A DNA stretch of 64,000 bases from Nannocystis bainbridge (GTDB taxonomy: Bacteria; Myxococcota_A; Polyangia; Nannocystales; Nannocystaceae): the NCBI RefSeq assembly GCF_028368995.1, contig NZ_JAQNDL010000001.1:868001-932000 (forward strand). Reading direction: 5' to 3'. Position 1 is the first letter of the stretch. Every line of letters starts with the position of its first letter. This document shows, piece after piece, positions 45,722 to 54,073 of the stretch. The translations under genes were made by a program, and so were the position numbers. The notes below the pieces were generated by a model. It did not search any database. It had not been told where the DNA came from and saw only the letters and a list, made by a program, of their open reading frames with translations.

Positions 45722-46012
45722 GTGACCGTGCCTTCCATCCAGATGCTCCATACCTTCGACCATGGAGCCGCCCTCGCGCATTACGAGCGGTCGATCGCTC
45801 GCATCGAGGCTCGGTTCGGCGCTTCACACCCGTCCCTGGCCGGGCTCCACAGCAGCGCCGCCGGTGAACTGTGCCAGCTCGGTCGCTACGCCGCCGCGAT
45901 GAAGAGCGCCGAACAAGCCATCGCCCTGTCGAACCTCGCCGGCAACTACGGCGAGATCTTCGACGAGGCCCAGCGCGTGCTGGCGCGCGCCCGCGCCCGC
46001 GTGTACCCGTAA
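45722..46012 (+). CDS. Short TPR-like fragment, possible gene remnant
   Basis: 96 residues from GTG 45722. It holds two TPR-like helices pairs (ALAHYERSIARIEARFGASHPSLAGLHSSAAGELCQLGRYAAAMKSAEQAIAL), the phrase 'E-x-x-x-G-x-x-H-P-x-x-A' being typical of the TPR tails of myxobacterial kinases and NB-ARC proteins. There is no signal peptide, catalytic domain or operon partner, so it is probably the surviving tail of a larger gene, or a small free-standing TPR protein. Codon use is like that of real genes. Confidence 0.55.
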   Translation: MTVPSIQMLHTFDHGAALAHYERSIARIEARFGASHPSLAGLHSSAAGELCQLGRYAAAMKSAEQAIALSNLAGNYGEIFDEAQRVLARARARVYP

Positions 46013-46258
46013 CCGCGGGTTCGCTCGCACCGCGAGCGAACATCGAGATCGAAGTCATCGGCGCGCGCATCGTGGGATGCGCGCGCTCGTGTTTTTCATG
46101 CGTGGGCCCGACCGGCCCTCGGCCCGCCTCCTCGGCGGGCCCCTCGTCGCGCGCCCGGGCTCGCCTCGCATTTGCGCGCATCGGCTCGCCGCGCCGCGAT
46201 CGCGCCGCGCGGAGACATGCATTGTCGCGGGCCCTGCGGCTTGGGTAGCGTGCGGGCG

Positions 46259-47857
46259 ATGCAGCCCTCGACCTTCAATTCGCCGCGCCTCCGCTTCCTC
46301 GTCGCCGGGCCGTTGTCGCCGCGACCGGGCGGGCGGCGCGGGCGGATCTTGCTGGCCGAGCTGGCCGAGCGCCTGACGCAGTCTTCGCTGGCCCTCGACG
46401 TGGACGTCGGCCCTGCGCTCGGCGCCGCCGGTGAGCTCAAGATCAAGGCCAAGTTCTCCCGCTTCCGCGACTTCTCGGTCACCGAGGTCGTGCAGCAGAG
46501 CCTCGGCGAGCTGCACCGCCTGCGCGAGCGGCTGCTCGCCCCCAGCGGTCGCCCGCGCAGCGACGAGCTGCTGGCCCAGGTCGCCCGCATCGCCGGTCGC
46601 GGCCCGCTGCACGCCGAGATCGCGGCCTGCTTCGCCCCCCCGCCCGAGAAGCCCGCCGATCCGGGCGGCGGCGACCTCGTGGACGAGCTGCTGGCCCGCG
46701 GCTCGGCCCCGCCGAAGAGCGCTGCAAGCTCGGCGATCGACGCCCTGGTCCGCGGCGGCGTCCAGAGCACCCCGGCCGGCGCGGGCGTCGAGCCGTCGCG
46801 GGCTGCCCACGCCGCGCTGTCGGCCGCGCTCGCGCGAGCGGCCACCGCCGTGCTCGCCGATCCCAAGCTGCGGGCCGCGGAGCTGCGCTGGCGGAGCTTG
46901 CGGCTGTTCTTGAGCCAGTGCCCCCGCGACCCCGAGCTCGACGTGGAGCTGCTCGACGTCGACCCCGCCGGCCTGCCTGCCGCCCTCGCCGAGCTCGCCG
47001 AGCTCGACCCGCTCGCCCGCCCCGACGCCATCTTCCTGCTCGACCCGCTCGCTAGCCTCGCCGAGGCCGCCGCGATCGCCGAGGTCGCGGCCGACCTGCA
47101 CGCGCCCGTGTGCGCCGAGCTCGACCCCGCCGCCCTCGGGCGCGCCGGCACGGCCGCGATCGCGGCCGGCGTCGCCCAGGACCTGGGCCTGGGCGACGAG
47201 TTCGAGGCGCTGCGCGACGACCCGGCCAGCCGCTGGCTCACCCTCGCGGTCAACGGCCCCGTCCTGGCCGCCGAGGCCACCCCGGCCGGCGAGCGCGTGC
47301 TCGCCGGCGGCGCCGCCCTGGCCGTCGCCGCCCTCATCGCCTCCAGCCTGCGCCTCGGCGGCACCCTGGCCCAGATCGGCCGCGACGCCGACCTGCGGGC
47401 GCCCGCGACCTGGTCCTTCCGACATGGCCAGGAGGACATCCCGATCGCCACCGCCGAGCGGTGCTCCGCCGAGGACCAGCTGGCGCTCGCGCGCCGCGGC
47501 CTGACCGCGCTCGGCGGCCCGCAGCAGAGCGACCTGCTCACCCTCGCCGCCTGCCCCGTCGTCCATCGCAGCGACGAGCCGACGAGCCTGGCCGGTCAGC
47601 TGCTCGTCGGACGCACCGTGCGCTTCGCCCTGTGGGTCCGCCATCGCATCCCCGCCGGCGCCAGCCCCGAGCAGGCCGCCGACGCCGTGACCCGCGCCGC
47701 GGCCCTGATGCTGCTGCCCGGCACCCCGCTCCGCCCGCGCTTCGGCGCCGCCCTCAACCAGGGCGAGTCGGGCCCCGAGCTCAAGATCGGCGCCTCGTTC
47801 CCGGCCGGCCTCGCCGGCCACCCGGTCGCCCTGTCGTTCGCCCTGCCGATCTCGTGA
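46259..47857 (+). CDS. Fused TssB/TssC-like contractile sheath protein
   Basis: 532 residues from the ATG at 46259. The first about 110 residues resemble TssB: FLVAGPLSPRPGGRRG, LKIKAKFSRFRDFSVTEVVQQ and LGELHRLRERLL. From about 175 the pattern follows TssC: AALARAATAVLADPKLRAAELRWRSLRLFL (compare L-ExxWRGLxxL), a central ASRWLTLAVNGPVL, and near the end QEDIPIATAERCSAEDQLALARRGLTAL with later SLAGQLLVGRTVRFALWVRHRI. So two sheath subunits of type VI secretion appear fused and shortened. No other tss gene is near. It could be a regulator or an accessory sheath. The match is by eye only. Confidence 0.55.
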   Translation: MQPSTFNSPRLRFLVAGPLSPRPGGRRGRILLAELAERLTQSSLALDVDVGPALGAAGELKIKAKFSRFRDFSVTEVVQQSLGELHRLRERLLAPSGRPRSDELLAQVARIAGRGPLHAEIAACFAPPPEKPADPGGGDLVDELLARGSAPPKSAASSAIDALVRGGVQSTPAGAGVEPSRAAHAALSAALARAATAVLADPKLRAAELRWRSLRLFLSQCPRDPELDVELLDVDPAGLPAALAELAELDPLARPDAIFLLDPLASLAEAAAIAEVAADLHAPVCAELDPAALGRAGTAAIAAGVAQDLGLGDEFEALRDDPASRWLTLAVNGPVLAAEATPAGERVLAGGAALAVAALIASSLRLGGTLAQIGRDADLRAPATWSFRHGQEDIPIATAERCSAEDQLALARRGLTALGGPQQSDLLTLAACPVVHRSDEPTSLAGQLLVGRTVRFALWVRHRIPAGASPEQAADAVTRAAALMLLPGTPLRPRFGAALNQGESGPELKIGASFPAGLAGHPVALSFALPIS

Positions 47858-47868
47858 CGGCCCGCCGC

Positions 47869-47947
47869 ATGGGCATGTCCGAAGGGACATGCCCATCAGA
47901 AATGTTCAAAGGGACATGCTCCTTCGAGCATGTCCCTTCGCGCAGGT
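47869..47947. repeat. Dispersed palindrome cluster, best-preserved hairpins
   Basis: Hairpin 1: perfect 12-bp stem atgggcatgtcc (47869-47880) / ggacatgcccat (47885-47896), loop gaag. Hairpin 2: perfect 11-bp stem gggacatgctc (47911-47921) / gagcatgtccc (47926-47936), loop cttc. Note the opposite half-site order in the two. Located between convergent stops. Confidence 0.9.
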
Positions 47948-47959
47948 CCGGCCGGCCGC

Positions 47960-49087
47960 TCAGTCGGTGCCAAGCATGCGCAGGATCGTCCGCATCTTCG
48001 GCACCACGTGGGTCTCGTACTCGAGCACGGCCTCGACCAGGATCGAGTACTGGTCCATCACCAGCGCCTGACCGGCGTCGCACAGCTGCTCGCGGCGCCA
48101 GGCCTCGGTGTGGACCGTCTCGGTGATCGAGCCGTCGACCAGGTGGCCGCAGGCGGCCATCAGGTTCTCGGCGACGATGCGGTGGTCGCCGGCGACGTGG
48201 CTGGGGTCGAAGATGATCGGCAGGATCGTCTGCTTGCGGGCGAAGGTGCAGGCGTTGAGGTCGGGCTGATTGCGGCAGTAGCCGCCCTTCGTGTACAGCG
48301 TCTTCATCCCGCGCTCGCACAGGACGATGTCGAGGTTGCCCTGGTTGGCGATGTACTCGGCCGAGTAGAACCACTCCTCGGCCTCGTTGCCGAACCCGCG
48401 CTTGAGGATGACCGGCTTGCCGAAGCGGCCGACCGACTCGAGCAGGTCGAAGTTCTGCGCGTTGCGGGTGCCGATCTGCAGCATGTCGGCGTGGGCGCCG
48501 ATCTGCTCGACCAGGTTGTGGTCCATCACCTCGGTCGCGTACGGCAGGCCGGTCTCCTCGCGCGCGGCGTCCATGATGGCGATGCCCTTCATGCCGAGGC
48601 CGCGCCAGTCGGTCGGCCGCGTGCGCGGCTTGAACGCGCCGCCGCGCAGCATCACGCGGTCGAGGATGCCGAACTTCTCGCCGACCTCGCGGGCCATCCG
48701 CGCGGTCGCCAGCGTCTGCTCGAGCGTCTGCGGCGAGTCGGGGCCGCACACGAAGATGTGCTTGCCGCCGCCGAACCGCCGCGCCTTGCCGTCGAGCCCC
48801 TTGACCTCGACCACGCGCCGCTCGCGGTGCAGCGCCTTGCCCTCGTTGCCGCGGACCACCCGGGCGATGTTCTTGTAGCCGCCGGTCGGCTGCCACGCGG
48901 CGCGCACCCCGGGCAGGCCGAGGATGTAGCTCTCGCGGCTGGCGAACTCGCGGCTGTCGCCGATGATGTGGACGGTGTCGTAGACCCCCGTGCCCTCGCT
49001 CAGTTCGACACGGTTGCCGAAGCGCACCGCGAGGTCGCGGATCTGGTCGAGAGTTGACTGTCTGCCACGTTCGAGCTCGATGATCAT
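47960..49087 (-). CDS. Divergent type I-beta DAHP synthase (3-deoxy-7-phosphoheptulonate synthase-like)
   Basis: 375 residues from the ATG at 49087 (MIIELERG). Strong family motifs: RGGAFKPRT, ETGLPYATEVMD, LQIGTRNAQNF, KPVILKRG, AEYIANQGN, LCERGMKTL and DPSHVAGDH. The enzyme condenses PEP and erythrose-4-phosphate at the start of the shikimate pathway. The N-terminal about 85 residues are a ferredoxin-like regulatory fold, as in Thermotoga-type enzymes. The metal-site motif AGPCS reads CGPDS here, so the metal-binding Cys is replaced by Asp with a Cys two places earlier. Could be the housekeeping enzyme or a variant for a secondary product. Confidence 0.85.
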   Translation of the reverse strand: MIIELERGRQSTLDQIRDLAVRFGNRVELSEGTGVYDTVHIIGDSREFASRESYILGLPGVRAAWQPTGGYKNIARVVRGNEGKALHRERRVVEVKGLDGKARRFGGGKHIFVCGPDSPQTLEQTLATARMAREVGEKFGILDRVMLRGGAFKPRTRPTDWRGLGMKGIAIMDAAREETGLPYATEVMDHNLVEQIGAHADMLQIGTRNAQNFDLLESVGRFGKPVILKRGFGNEAEEWFYSAEYIANQGNLDIVLCERGMKTLYTKGGYCRNQPDLNACTFARKQTILPIIFDPSHVAGDHRIVAENLMAACGHLVDGSITETVHTEAWRREQLCDAGQALVMDQYSILVEAVLEYETHVVPKMRTILRMLGTD

Positions 49088-49573
49088 GGGCCCTCGAAGC
49101 GTCGCTCCATCGCCGTCGCGGCGCAAGCTCGCCGGTGGCGCCGGGCACCCGTCCGCGCGCGCCTCCGCGACCCGACTTCAGGCCGCGCTGCACCACCCTT
49201 CGCGCCGCGCTCGCGGCGAAGGGCCCCGTCCGCCGACGTTCTCGCACCCCGGCGGAGTCGTACGCGCTTCGTCTCTGTTCTCGCACTCCCAGCGCAGCCG
49301 GCGCTGCGCACCCCCTTCCACGCGATCGTCGGGGCCGCACGGACGCCGGATCGCAGACCCCTCACGCTGCCCCTGCGAGCGCGAGCCTCGCCCAGCGAAG
49401 CACCGACGCTGCCGGTCGAGGTCGAAGTCCCACATGTCGACGAGCTCGCGCGGCCGCCAGCGACTTCGCGGTCGCCCCCCGTGTCCCATCGTTCCTCTGC
49501 GCTCCGCGGAGATCGTTCAGGACGCAGCAGGGCGGCCGACGTAACCTGTTCGTTCGCACATGTCTCATCGTAC
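49088..49573. other. Intergenic region
   Basis: 486 bases upstream of the DAHP synthase start and of the small gene at 49574 (divergent). No gene is supported. A repeat copy at 49556-49578 covers the start codon of the small gene. Confidence 0.5.
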
Positions 49574-49578
49574 ATGCG
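49556..49578. repeat. Dispersed palindrome covering a start codon
   Basis: gcacatgtctcatcgtacatgc: half-sites acatgt and acatgc around tctcatcgt; the second half contains the ATG of the small gene at 49574. Confidence 0.6.
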
Positions 49579-49867
49579 CCAATCGCCACCGGCCGACGCG
49601 ATCGTCTGCGGCCGGGACAACCGCGCCGCCCACCTCGAAGCGTTCGTGGCCGGCCGCCTGCGCGGCAGCATCGAGGGCAGCGTCCGTCGCTGCCGCGCGC
49701 TCGGTGACATCCTCGACGACACCGGCGTCGCGCCGTATCCCTTCGAGATCCGCTTCGACCCGAACGAGGAGCCCCCGCGCCCTCCCCGTGATGCGATGCC
49801 CCATCACGGCGCCAGCGCGACGCCCGCTTCATCGCGGCCGCCGATCCGGCGTAGATTGGCCGCGTGA
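49574..49867 (+). CDS. Small protein upstream of an SMI1-like gene
   Basis: 97 residues from the ATG at 49574. The core (HLEAFVAGRLRGSIEGSVRRCRALGDILDDTGVAPYPFEI) has strong third-position GC. Its stop overlaps the next start as GTGA, the usual sign of coupled translation in this genome. The sequence shows a basic helical middle and a Pro-rich end (FDPNEEPPRPPRDAMP). No family recognised. Reality is supported by codon pattern and overlap, not by homology. The start codon is part of a dispersed palindrome (acatgcg). Confidence 0.6.
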   Translation: MRQSPPADAIVCGRDNRAAHLEAFVAGRLRGSIEGSVRRCRALGDILDDTGVAPYPFEIRFDPNEEPPRPPRDAMPHHGASATPASSRPPIRRRLAA

Positions 49868-50607
49868 CCTCCTATCGGCCGACCCTCCACCGCTTCCCGG
49901 ACGACACCTCGGGGCGCTTCCAGGTCCTCCGCGAATTCCTGCTGCGGTGGCACGGGCTCGACACCGGCGCGGTCGGGCGGACCGTGGACCGCGTCGGCGA
50001 GGCCGAGGCGCGCGTCGACAAGCCGCTCCCGCTCGCGGTGCGCGAGTGGATCGTCCTGCTCGACGACCTCGCCCGCATCGACGGCTGGAAGTACGTCCTG
50101 CGCGACAGCTGGGGGCTGAAGCAGGTGCCGAATTGCGCCGCCTTCTCGCTGCTGACGGCCGGCGAGGGCGACCGTCACTGGGGCCCGTTATTCCGCGACC
50201 TCGCGCGCGAGGACCCGCCGGTCCGCGAGTTCGTGCCCGACTACGAGCGCGACGAGCAACGATTCAAGCGCGGCCGTCAGGTCGCCTCGCGCGTCTCGAC
50301 CTGGGCGCTCGAGTTCATCGTCGACTACCTGCACCTCAGCCGGAGCCTGCAGCTCGAGCGACGCGCGTCGAAGCCGACGCTCGAGCGCCTGTGCGACCGC
50401 TCGCCCAGCCCCGTCGTGGCGTCGCGGATCGGCGCCACCGAGCTGTTCGAGTTCGAGGGCGGCTTGATGCACGCAGAGCCGGACGGGCCCGAGATCTATC
50501 GCCTGCGCTGCTACGCCCCCCGCGCCCAGACCGACGCGTTCGACTCCGATGCGACCCACGCGTTCGGGCAGCAGATCGACGCGATGCTCGGCGTGATCCG
50601 GCTGTGA
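49864..50607 (+). CDS. SMI1/KNR4-like domain protein (possible)
   Basis: 247 residues from GTG 49864. Features that suggest the SMI1/KNR4 fold: LPLAVREWIVLLDDLARIDGW near the N-terminus (compare LPxxYxxFL...G), a middle with WGPLFRDLAREDPPV, and a C-terminal WALEFIVDYLHL. In bacteria such domains are often immunity proteins that neutralise contact toxins. It is coupled (GTGA) to the small gene before it and convergent with the WD-like gene after it, which also starts with an SMI1-like region. No toxin gene is recognised nearby. The family call is by eye. Confidence 0.55.
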   Translation: MTSYRPTLHRFPDDTSGRFQVLREFLLRWHGLDTGAVGRTVDRVGEAEARVDKPLPLAVREWIVLLDDLARIDGWKYVLRDSWGLKQVPNCAAFSLLTAGEGDRHWGPLFRDLAREDPPVREFVPDYERDEQRFKRGRQVASRVSTWALEFIVDYLHLSRSLQLERRASKPTLERLCDRSPSPVVASRIGATELFEFEGGLMHAEPDGPEIYRLRCYAPRAQTDAFDSDATHAFGQQIDAMLGVIRL

Positions 50608-50621
50608 CCGTCGGGCTCACG

Positions 50622-52316
50622 TCAGACCTGCCACAGGCGCAGCCCGTACGCGTCGGCGGCGACGCCCAGCACGCCGTCGCGCGAGAGCGCCAGCCCTTCG
50701 GCGTCGATCGTCAGGCGCGAGCGCTCCGGGTCGCGCCCGAGGTCGACGCGCTCGACGAGCGTGCCCTCGTTCGCGTCGTAGAGGCTCAGCGTGCTGGTCT
50801 CCGTCTTGCTGGCCGCGTCGAACACGAGCTCGCTGACGACCAGCCGCGCGCCGTCGGGCGCCAGCGCGAGGCGAAAGCCGGCGTGCGGATCGTAAGCCGG
50901 GTTGGTCGGCCCGCCCACGAATTCGTGAAGGACGCGACCCGACGCGACCTCGACGATCTGCACGCGCGTACGCTCGCCGGTCGATCCGAGCGCCACGCGG
51001 GTCCCGTCGGCCGAGGCGGCGAAGATCGACGCATCGGCCCAGGTCGTCACCACCTTGCCCGTGTCGAGATCGAGCAGCTTCACCGCGGACGGGCCGGTGA
51101 GCGCCATGGCCCCGAAGTCGAAGGCCTGGACATGGACGAGCACGCGGCCCGGGTCGCCGCCGACGGCCCCGAGCCGGCGCACGTGCTTCACCTTGGGCAC
51201 CGTCTTCACCACGCCCTGGGTGGCCAGATCGAGCACGTGCAGCGCATCGGCGTTGTCGGCCACGACCACCCGGCCGCCGCCGATGCAGGCCAGCGTCGTC
51301 AGCTCGCCGCCCGGCCGCCACGGCGCGCGCTGCAGCGGCTTGCCGGTCGCGCCCGAGCGCAGCACCAGCCGATCGACGGGCTCGCCCGATCCCTTGTGCT
51401 CGAGCACCGCGACGATCTGGCCGTCCTGCGAGAGGTCCATCGCATGGGCGTGCTTCTGCTGCCACACCCGCTCGCGCCGGCCGACGTCGAGGACAAACAG
51501 CCCGTAGTCGCCGCCCCAGACCACCAGGCGCTGGCCGTCGGCGCTGAACACCGCCCGGCGCGGGTTGTCGTCGGCGACCACCACGGGCGGCTGCTTCAGC
51601 GACGGCAAGGGGGAATGGGCGCTCGGCCCGTCGCTCGCGGGGGCCAGCACCTGCACGCGCGTGGCCTTCGGCGCCTTCTTCTTCGGCAGGCGCTCCAGCA
51701 GCGGCGCCCACTCTTCCGCCGGGAAGTCCGCGAGCGAGGCCTCGAGCTCCGCGCGCAGATCGATGTTGAGGCTCGCCTCCGCCTTCTTGTCGAGGAACGC
51801 GTAGTACCAGCGGCGCGTGCCGAACTTCTCGAACCACGCGACGAACTCTTTGAAGTCGAGGTCGTTCAGCGGATAGGCCGCGTCGGCGCGGTCCACCAGG
51901 TAGATCGTGGGCTCGTCGGCGAAGTAGTCGATGGCGAGCTCGGTCGACTCGCCCGCGACGCTCACCAGCAGCTTGAGCCGCATGCGGAGGTTGAGCCGGT
52001 CGAGTGATTTCTTGTCGGTGACGTCGCCGTGCTCGTTGAAGAACCGCTCGTAGAACGGCAGGTCCGACCACTCCAGCTCGTCCAGGTCGGCCTTCTTCAC
52101 GACGACGTGGGGACGAAACGCCCGCTTCTCGAGCCCGCCGAACATCTCGACGAGGCCGACGAGCACCGCCTCTTCACCGTCCCAGGCGACCTTCAGGCCG
52201 TCGCGCTCGGCGTAGAAGCGCGCGACGGCGCGGGGCAGGCCGCCAGGGAGGACGGCGGCGATCGCCGGTTTCAGCTTCTCGAGCTTGCTCGGGGGGGACT
52301 TGAGGCGCCGCTTCAT
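50622..52316 (-). CDS. Protein with SMI1-like N-terminus and WD-like beta-propeller
   Basis: 564 residues from the ATG at 52316 (MKRRLKSPPSKLEKLK). Upstream ATGs in frame (MSLGTC at 52403) would read through a palindrome copy and are less likely. Residues 15-190 resemble the SMI1/KNR4 fold (LPGGLPRAVARFYAERDGLKVAW). From about 235 there are seven blade-like units with SADGQRLVVWGGDYGLFVLDVG, LSQDGQIVAVLEHKG, LRLWQV-type ends, a WD40/quinoprotein-like propeller. Cytoplasmic, no signal peptide. May detect a partner protein; immunity-type role is inferred from the SMI1 link only. Confidence 0.75.
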   Translation of the reverse strand: MKRRLKSPPSKLEKLKPAIAAVLPGGLPRAVARFYAERDGLKVAWDGEEAVLVGLVEMFGGLEKRAFRPHVVVKKADLDELEWSDLPFYERFFNEHGDVTDKKSLDRLNLRMRLKLLVSVAGESTELAIDYFADEPTIYLVDRADAAYPLNDLDFKEFVAWFEKFGTRRWYYAFLDKKAEASLNIDLRAELEASLADFPAEEWAPLLERLPKKKAPKATRVQVLAPASDGPSAHSPLPSLKQPPVVVADDNPRRAVFSADGQRLVVWGGDYGLFVLDVGRRERVWQQKHAHAMDLSQDGQIVAVLEHKGSGEPVDRLVLRSGATGKPLQRAPWRPGGELTTLACIGGGRVVVADNADALHVLDLATQGVVKTVPKVKHVRRLGAVGGDPGRVLVHVQAFDFGAMALTGPSAVKLLDLDTGKVVTTWADASIFAASADGTRVALGSTGERTRVQIVEVASGRVLHEFVGGPTNPAYDPHAGFRLALAPDGARLVVSELVFDAASKTETSTLSLYDANEGTLVERVDLGRDPERSRLTIDAEGLALSRDGVLGVAADAYGLRLWQV

Positions 52317-52384
52317 GCCGGGCGAACACATCACGGATCGGGCACCGAAGAAAGCGGAGTTCCTCGGCTCAGGCGCCCCGAGAG

Positions 52385-52405
52385 CACATGTCCCCAAAGA
52401 CATAT
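52385..52405. repeat. Dispersed palindrome upstream of the WD-like gene
   Basis: cacatgtccccaaagacata, a single degenerate copy about 70 bases upstream of the WD-like gene start. Confidence 0.65.
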
Positions 52406-52468
52406 CACGATCATCGGCGAAGTTCGCCGCAATCGCCAGTCACGGGCTCGTGACAGCGGCGCGGCCTG

Positions 52469-52927
52469 TCACGCCGGGGTGACGAACTTGGCCAGCAGCA
52501 CCCGCCGGGTCCCGCCGAAATCGATGGTCAACTTGCGCTGCCCGTCCGCAGACGGCTCGGTGGCGACGATCGTCCCGAGGCCGAACTTCGCGTGGGTCAC
52601 TCGCTCGCCCACCGCGTGCGGCTCGACGACCTGCGGCGGCGGCGGCTTCGGCGGCGCCGCGGCAGCCAGCATGGTGCTGCAGGCGCGCGAGCCGGGGGCC
52701 GACGAGCGACGCGCCAGCGCTAGCGCCGTCCTGCCCTCGGGCCCGCGACGGTCGGTCGCGCCGCGGGCCAGGAGCACCCGCACCGCCTCCTCGTTGCCCT
52801 GCGCCGCGGCGGCGTGCAGCGCGGTCCAACCGTCGATACCGCCGCTCTCGCGGCTGCACTCGAGGTCGGCCCCGGCGTCGATCAGCGCCGTGACTTCCTC
52901 GGCGGACGCCACCCCGGCCGTGCGCAT
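52469..52927 (-). CDS. Ankyrin-repeat protein with UvrD/PcrA C-terminal-like (Tudor-type) tail
   Basis: 152 residues from the ATG at 52927. Two ankyrin repeats: EEVTALIDAGADLECS and GWTALHAAAAQGNEEAVRVLLARGATDRRGPEGRTALALA. A Pro/Ala linker is followed by GERVTHAKFGLGTIVATEP...KLTIDFGGTRRVLLAKF, the short beta-barrel at the C-terminus of UvrD/PcrA helicases, here without any helicase. The frame stays open upstream to about 53060 (ENYGWRAAITEGL) but has no start codon there, so the gene may be the 3' end of a longer ankyrin gene. Possibly an immunity or regulatory protein; unknown. Confidence 0.75.
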   Translation of the reverse strand: MRTAGVASAEEVTALIDAGADLECSRESGGIDGWTALHAAAAQGNEEAVRVLLARGATDRRGPEGRTALALARRSSAPGSRACSTMLAAAAPPKPPPPQVVEPHAVGERVTHAKFGLGTIVATEPSADGQRKLTIDFGGTRRVLLAKFVTPA

Positions 52928-53068
52928 GAGCCCCTCGGTGATCGCCGCCCGCCACCCGTAGTTTTCATGAGGAGCGCGCGCCGAGGTGACCCGTGGACAG
53001 CGAGGATGTGCGGGGTCGGCCCCGAGCGTGGAGGACCTGGCCGCGCAGCTCGGTGCATCACCCCTGGC

Positions 53069-53274
53069 GGTGAGCGAAGCCTACGGGCGCTCCACGCCTG
53101 GCTCGCGCGCACCGACCACTCGGAGGGCTACGTAATGGACCTGCCGACGCTTTGGCGACTCGCCCGTGGCTGGTACGCGGGCCGCCTGGAGCGCGGGTAG
53201 CAGCGCCGCGAGCCCGCGAGCGCCGCGGCCTATTCCGCGAGGCGGGCCTCCACGGCCCCTTCTGGGGCCTGTGA
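53069..53274 (+). pseudogene. Alkylmercury-lyase-like C-terminal fragment, frameshifted
   Basis: Reads LRALHAWLARTDHSEGYVMDLPTLWRLARGWYAGRL, then hits TAG at 53198; in the +1 frame it continues to LFREAGLHGPFWGL and a TGA at 53272. The halves match the start and end of the C-terminal region of MerB/alkylmercury-lyase-like proteins (…WRLAxxWYxxRL … LFxxxGLxGPFWxL). The N-terminal domain is absent. It abuts the truncated ankyrin gene on the other strand, so a deletion or recombination scar is likely. Confidence 0.55.
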
Positions 53275-53409
53275 CGGCGGCGACGCGCTCGCCGTCGCTG
53301 GGGCGGCTCCATGCACGATAGCAACGACTGAATCGTCCTCGCGCCACTGGAGGCGTCGGCCGCGGTGGTATGTCAAGCTCCGAGCGACGCGGCCGGGCAC
53401 CACCCGCTC

Positions 53410-53892
53410 CTAGCGTTTTTCTCGGCGTCGCTGCTCGACGAGCAGCCAAGCCAGATCGGCGCGATCTTGCAGCTCCTTGGCCGAGCCTGGCTCACGGCGG
53501 TGAATCGACTCTCGCTTGGCGGAGATGAGGGAGGAAAGCCCGAGCACCGGCACCTCGACGTCGGCGATCTTGACCAGCACATGCTCGCCCCAGGCCTGAT
53601 CGAACGTGTGCACGTCGATACGGTCCGGCTCGATCCCCATGAAAAAGCCGACCCCGGGCTGCGACAGTTCCTCCGCAGTCACGCCGAAGTACTCCAGCGA
53701 TACATCCGCAAAATCGCGGACCGCCGACGCCAACCGGCGAGTGTTCGCGAGTGCGGGTTCAATCAGGATGTCGATGTCGCCGGTGGCCCGTACGTGCCCG
53801 TGCGCCGCGAGGGCGTGGGCTCCGACGACGATGTGCCTAACGCCGGCCGCCGACAAGGCGATCAGGAAGTCTTGAATGTCGCTCTCGGCCAT
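53410..53892 (-). CDS. Nucleotidyltransferase-fold protein (DUF6036/AbiEii-like)
   Basis: 160 residues from the ATG at 53892 (MAESDIQDF). VGAHALAAHGHVRATGDIDILIEP is the nucleotidyltransferase G-x-A-x-x-x-H-G...R-x-T-x-D-I-D signature, with the metal-binding DID. Then VDVHTFDQAW and KIADVEVPVLGLSSLISAKRES follow, with a terminal helix (KELQDRADLAWLLVEQ). Such small proteins usually work with a short partner, and resemble toxin-antitoxin nucleotidyltransferases. The upstream minus-strand gene (53837-54073) overlaps it by 56 bases and may be that partner. Confidence 0.82.
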   Translation of the reverse strand: MAESDIQDFLIALSAAGVRHIVVGAHALAAHGHVRATGDIDILIEPALANTRRLASAVRDFADVSLEYFGVTAEELSQPGVGFFMGIEPDRIDVHTFDQAWGEHVLVKIADVEVPVLGLSSLISAKRESIHRREPGSAKELQDRADLAWLLVEQRRREKR

Positions 53893-54073
53893 CGCTGTCT
53901 CGCTGCAAGATTGCATAGACTCGGCGGCTCAGCTCGCGCATCAGAGCGATCCGCTGGGCAGGCGTCATGTCCCGGTAAGCGTCGTGCGTATCGGGAAACG
54001 CACCCGAGTCGGCGACGCGACCACCGATGAGCCGGGACGATGGGACCTGCTTCTTCAGCACTGAACGCAACAT
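53837..54073 (-). CDS. Small partner protein of the nucleotidyltransferase
   Basis: 78 residues from the ATG at 54073 (MLRSVLKKQ). The segment YRDMTPAQRIALMRELSRRVYAI matches the 'x-x-T-P-x-x-R-L-x-x-x-x-x-L' helix found in short proteins encoded just before nucleotidyltransferases of this kind. Its 3' end overlaps the transferase start in another frame by 56 bases, and the two are likely co-expressed. The C-terminus (RERHSRLPDRLVGGRR) is basic. Called on context and that motif; no wider homology visible. Confidence 0.55.
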   Translation of the reverse strand: MLRSVLKKQVPSSRLIGGRVADSGAFPDTHDAYRDMTPAQRIALMRELSRRVYAILQRDSDGRERHSRLPDRLVGGRR

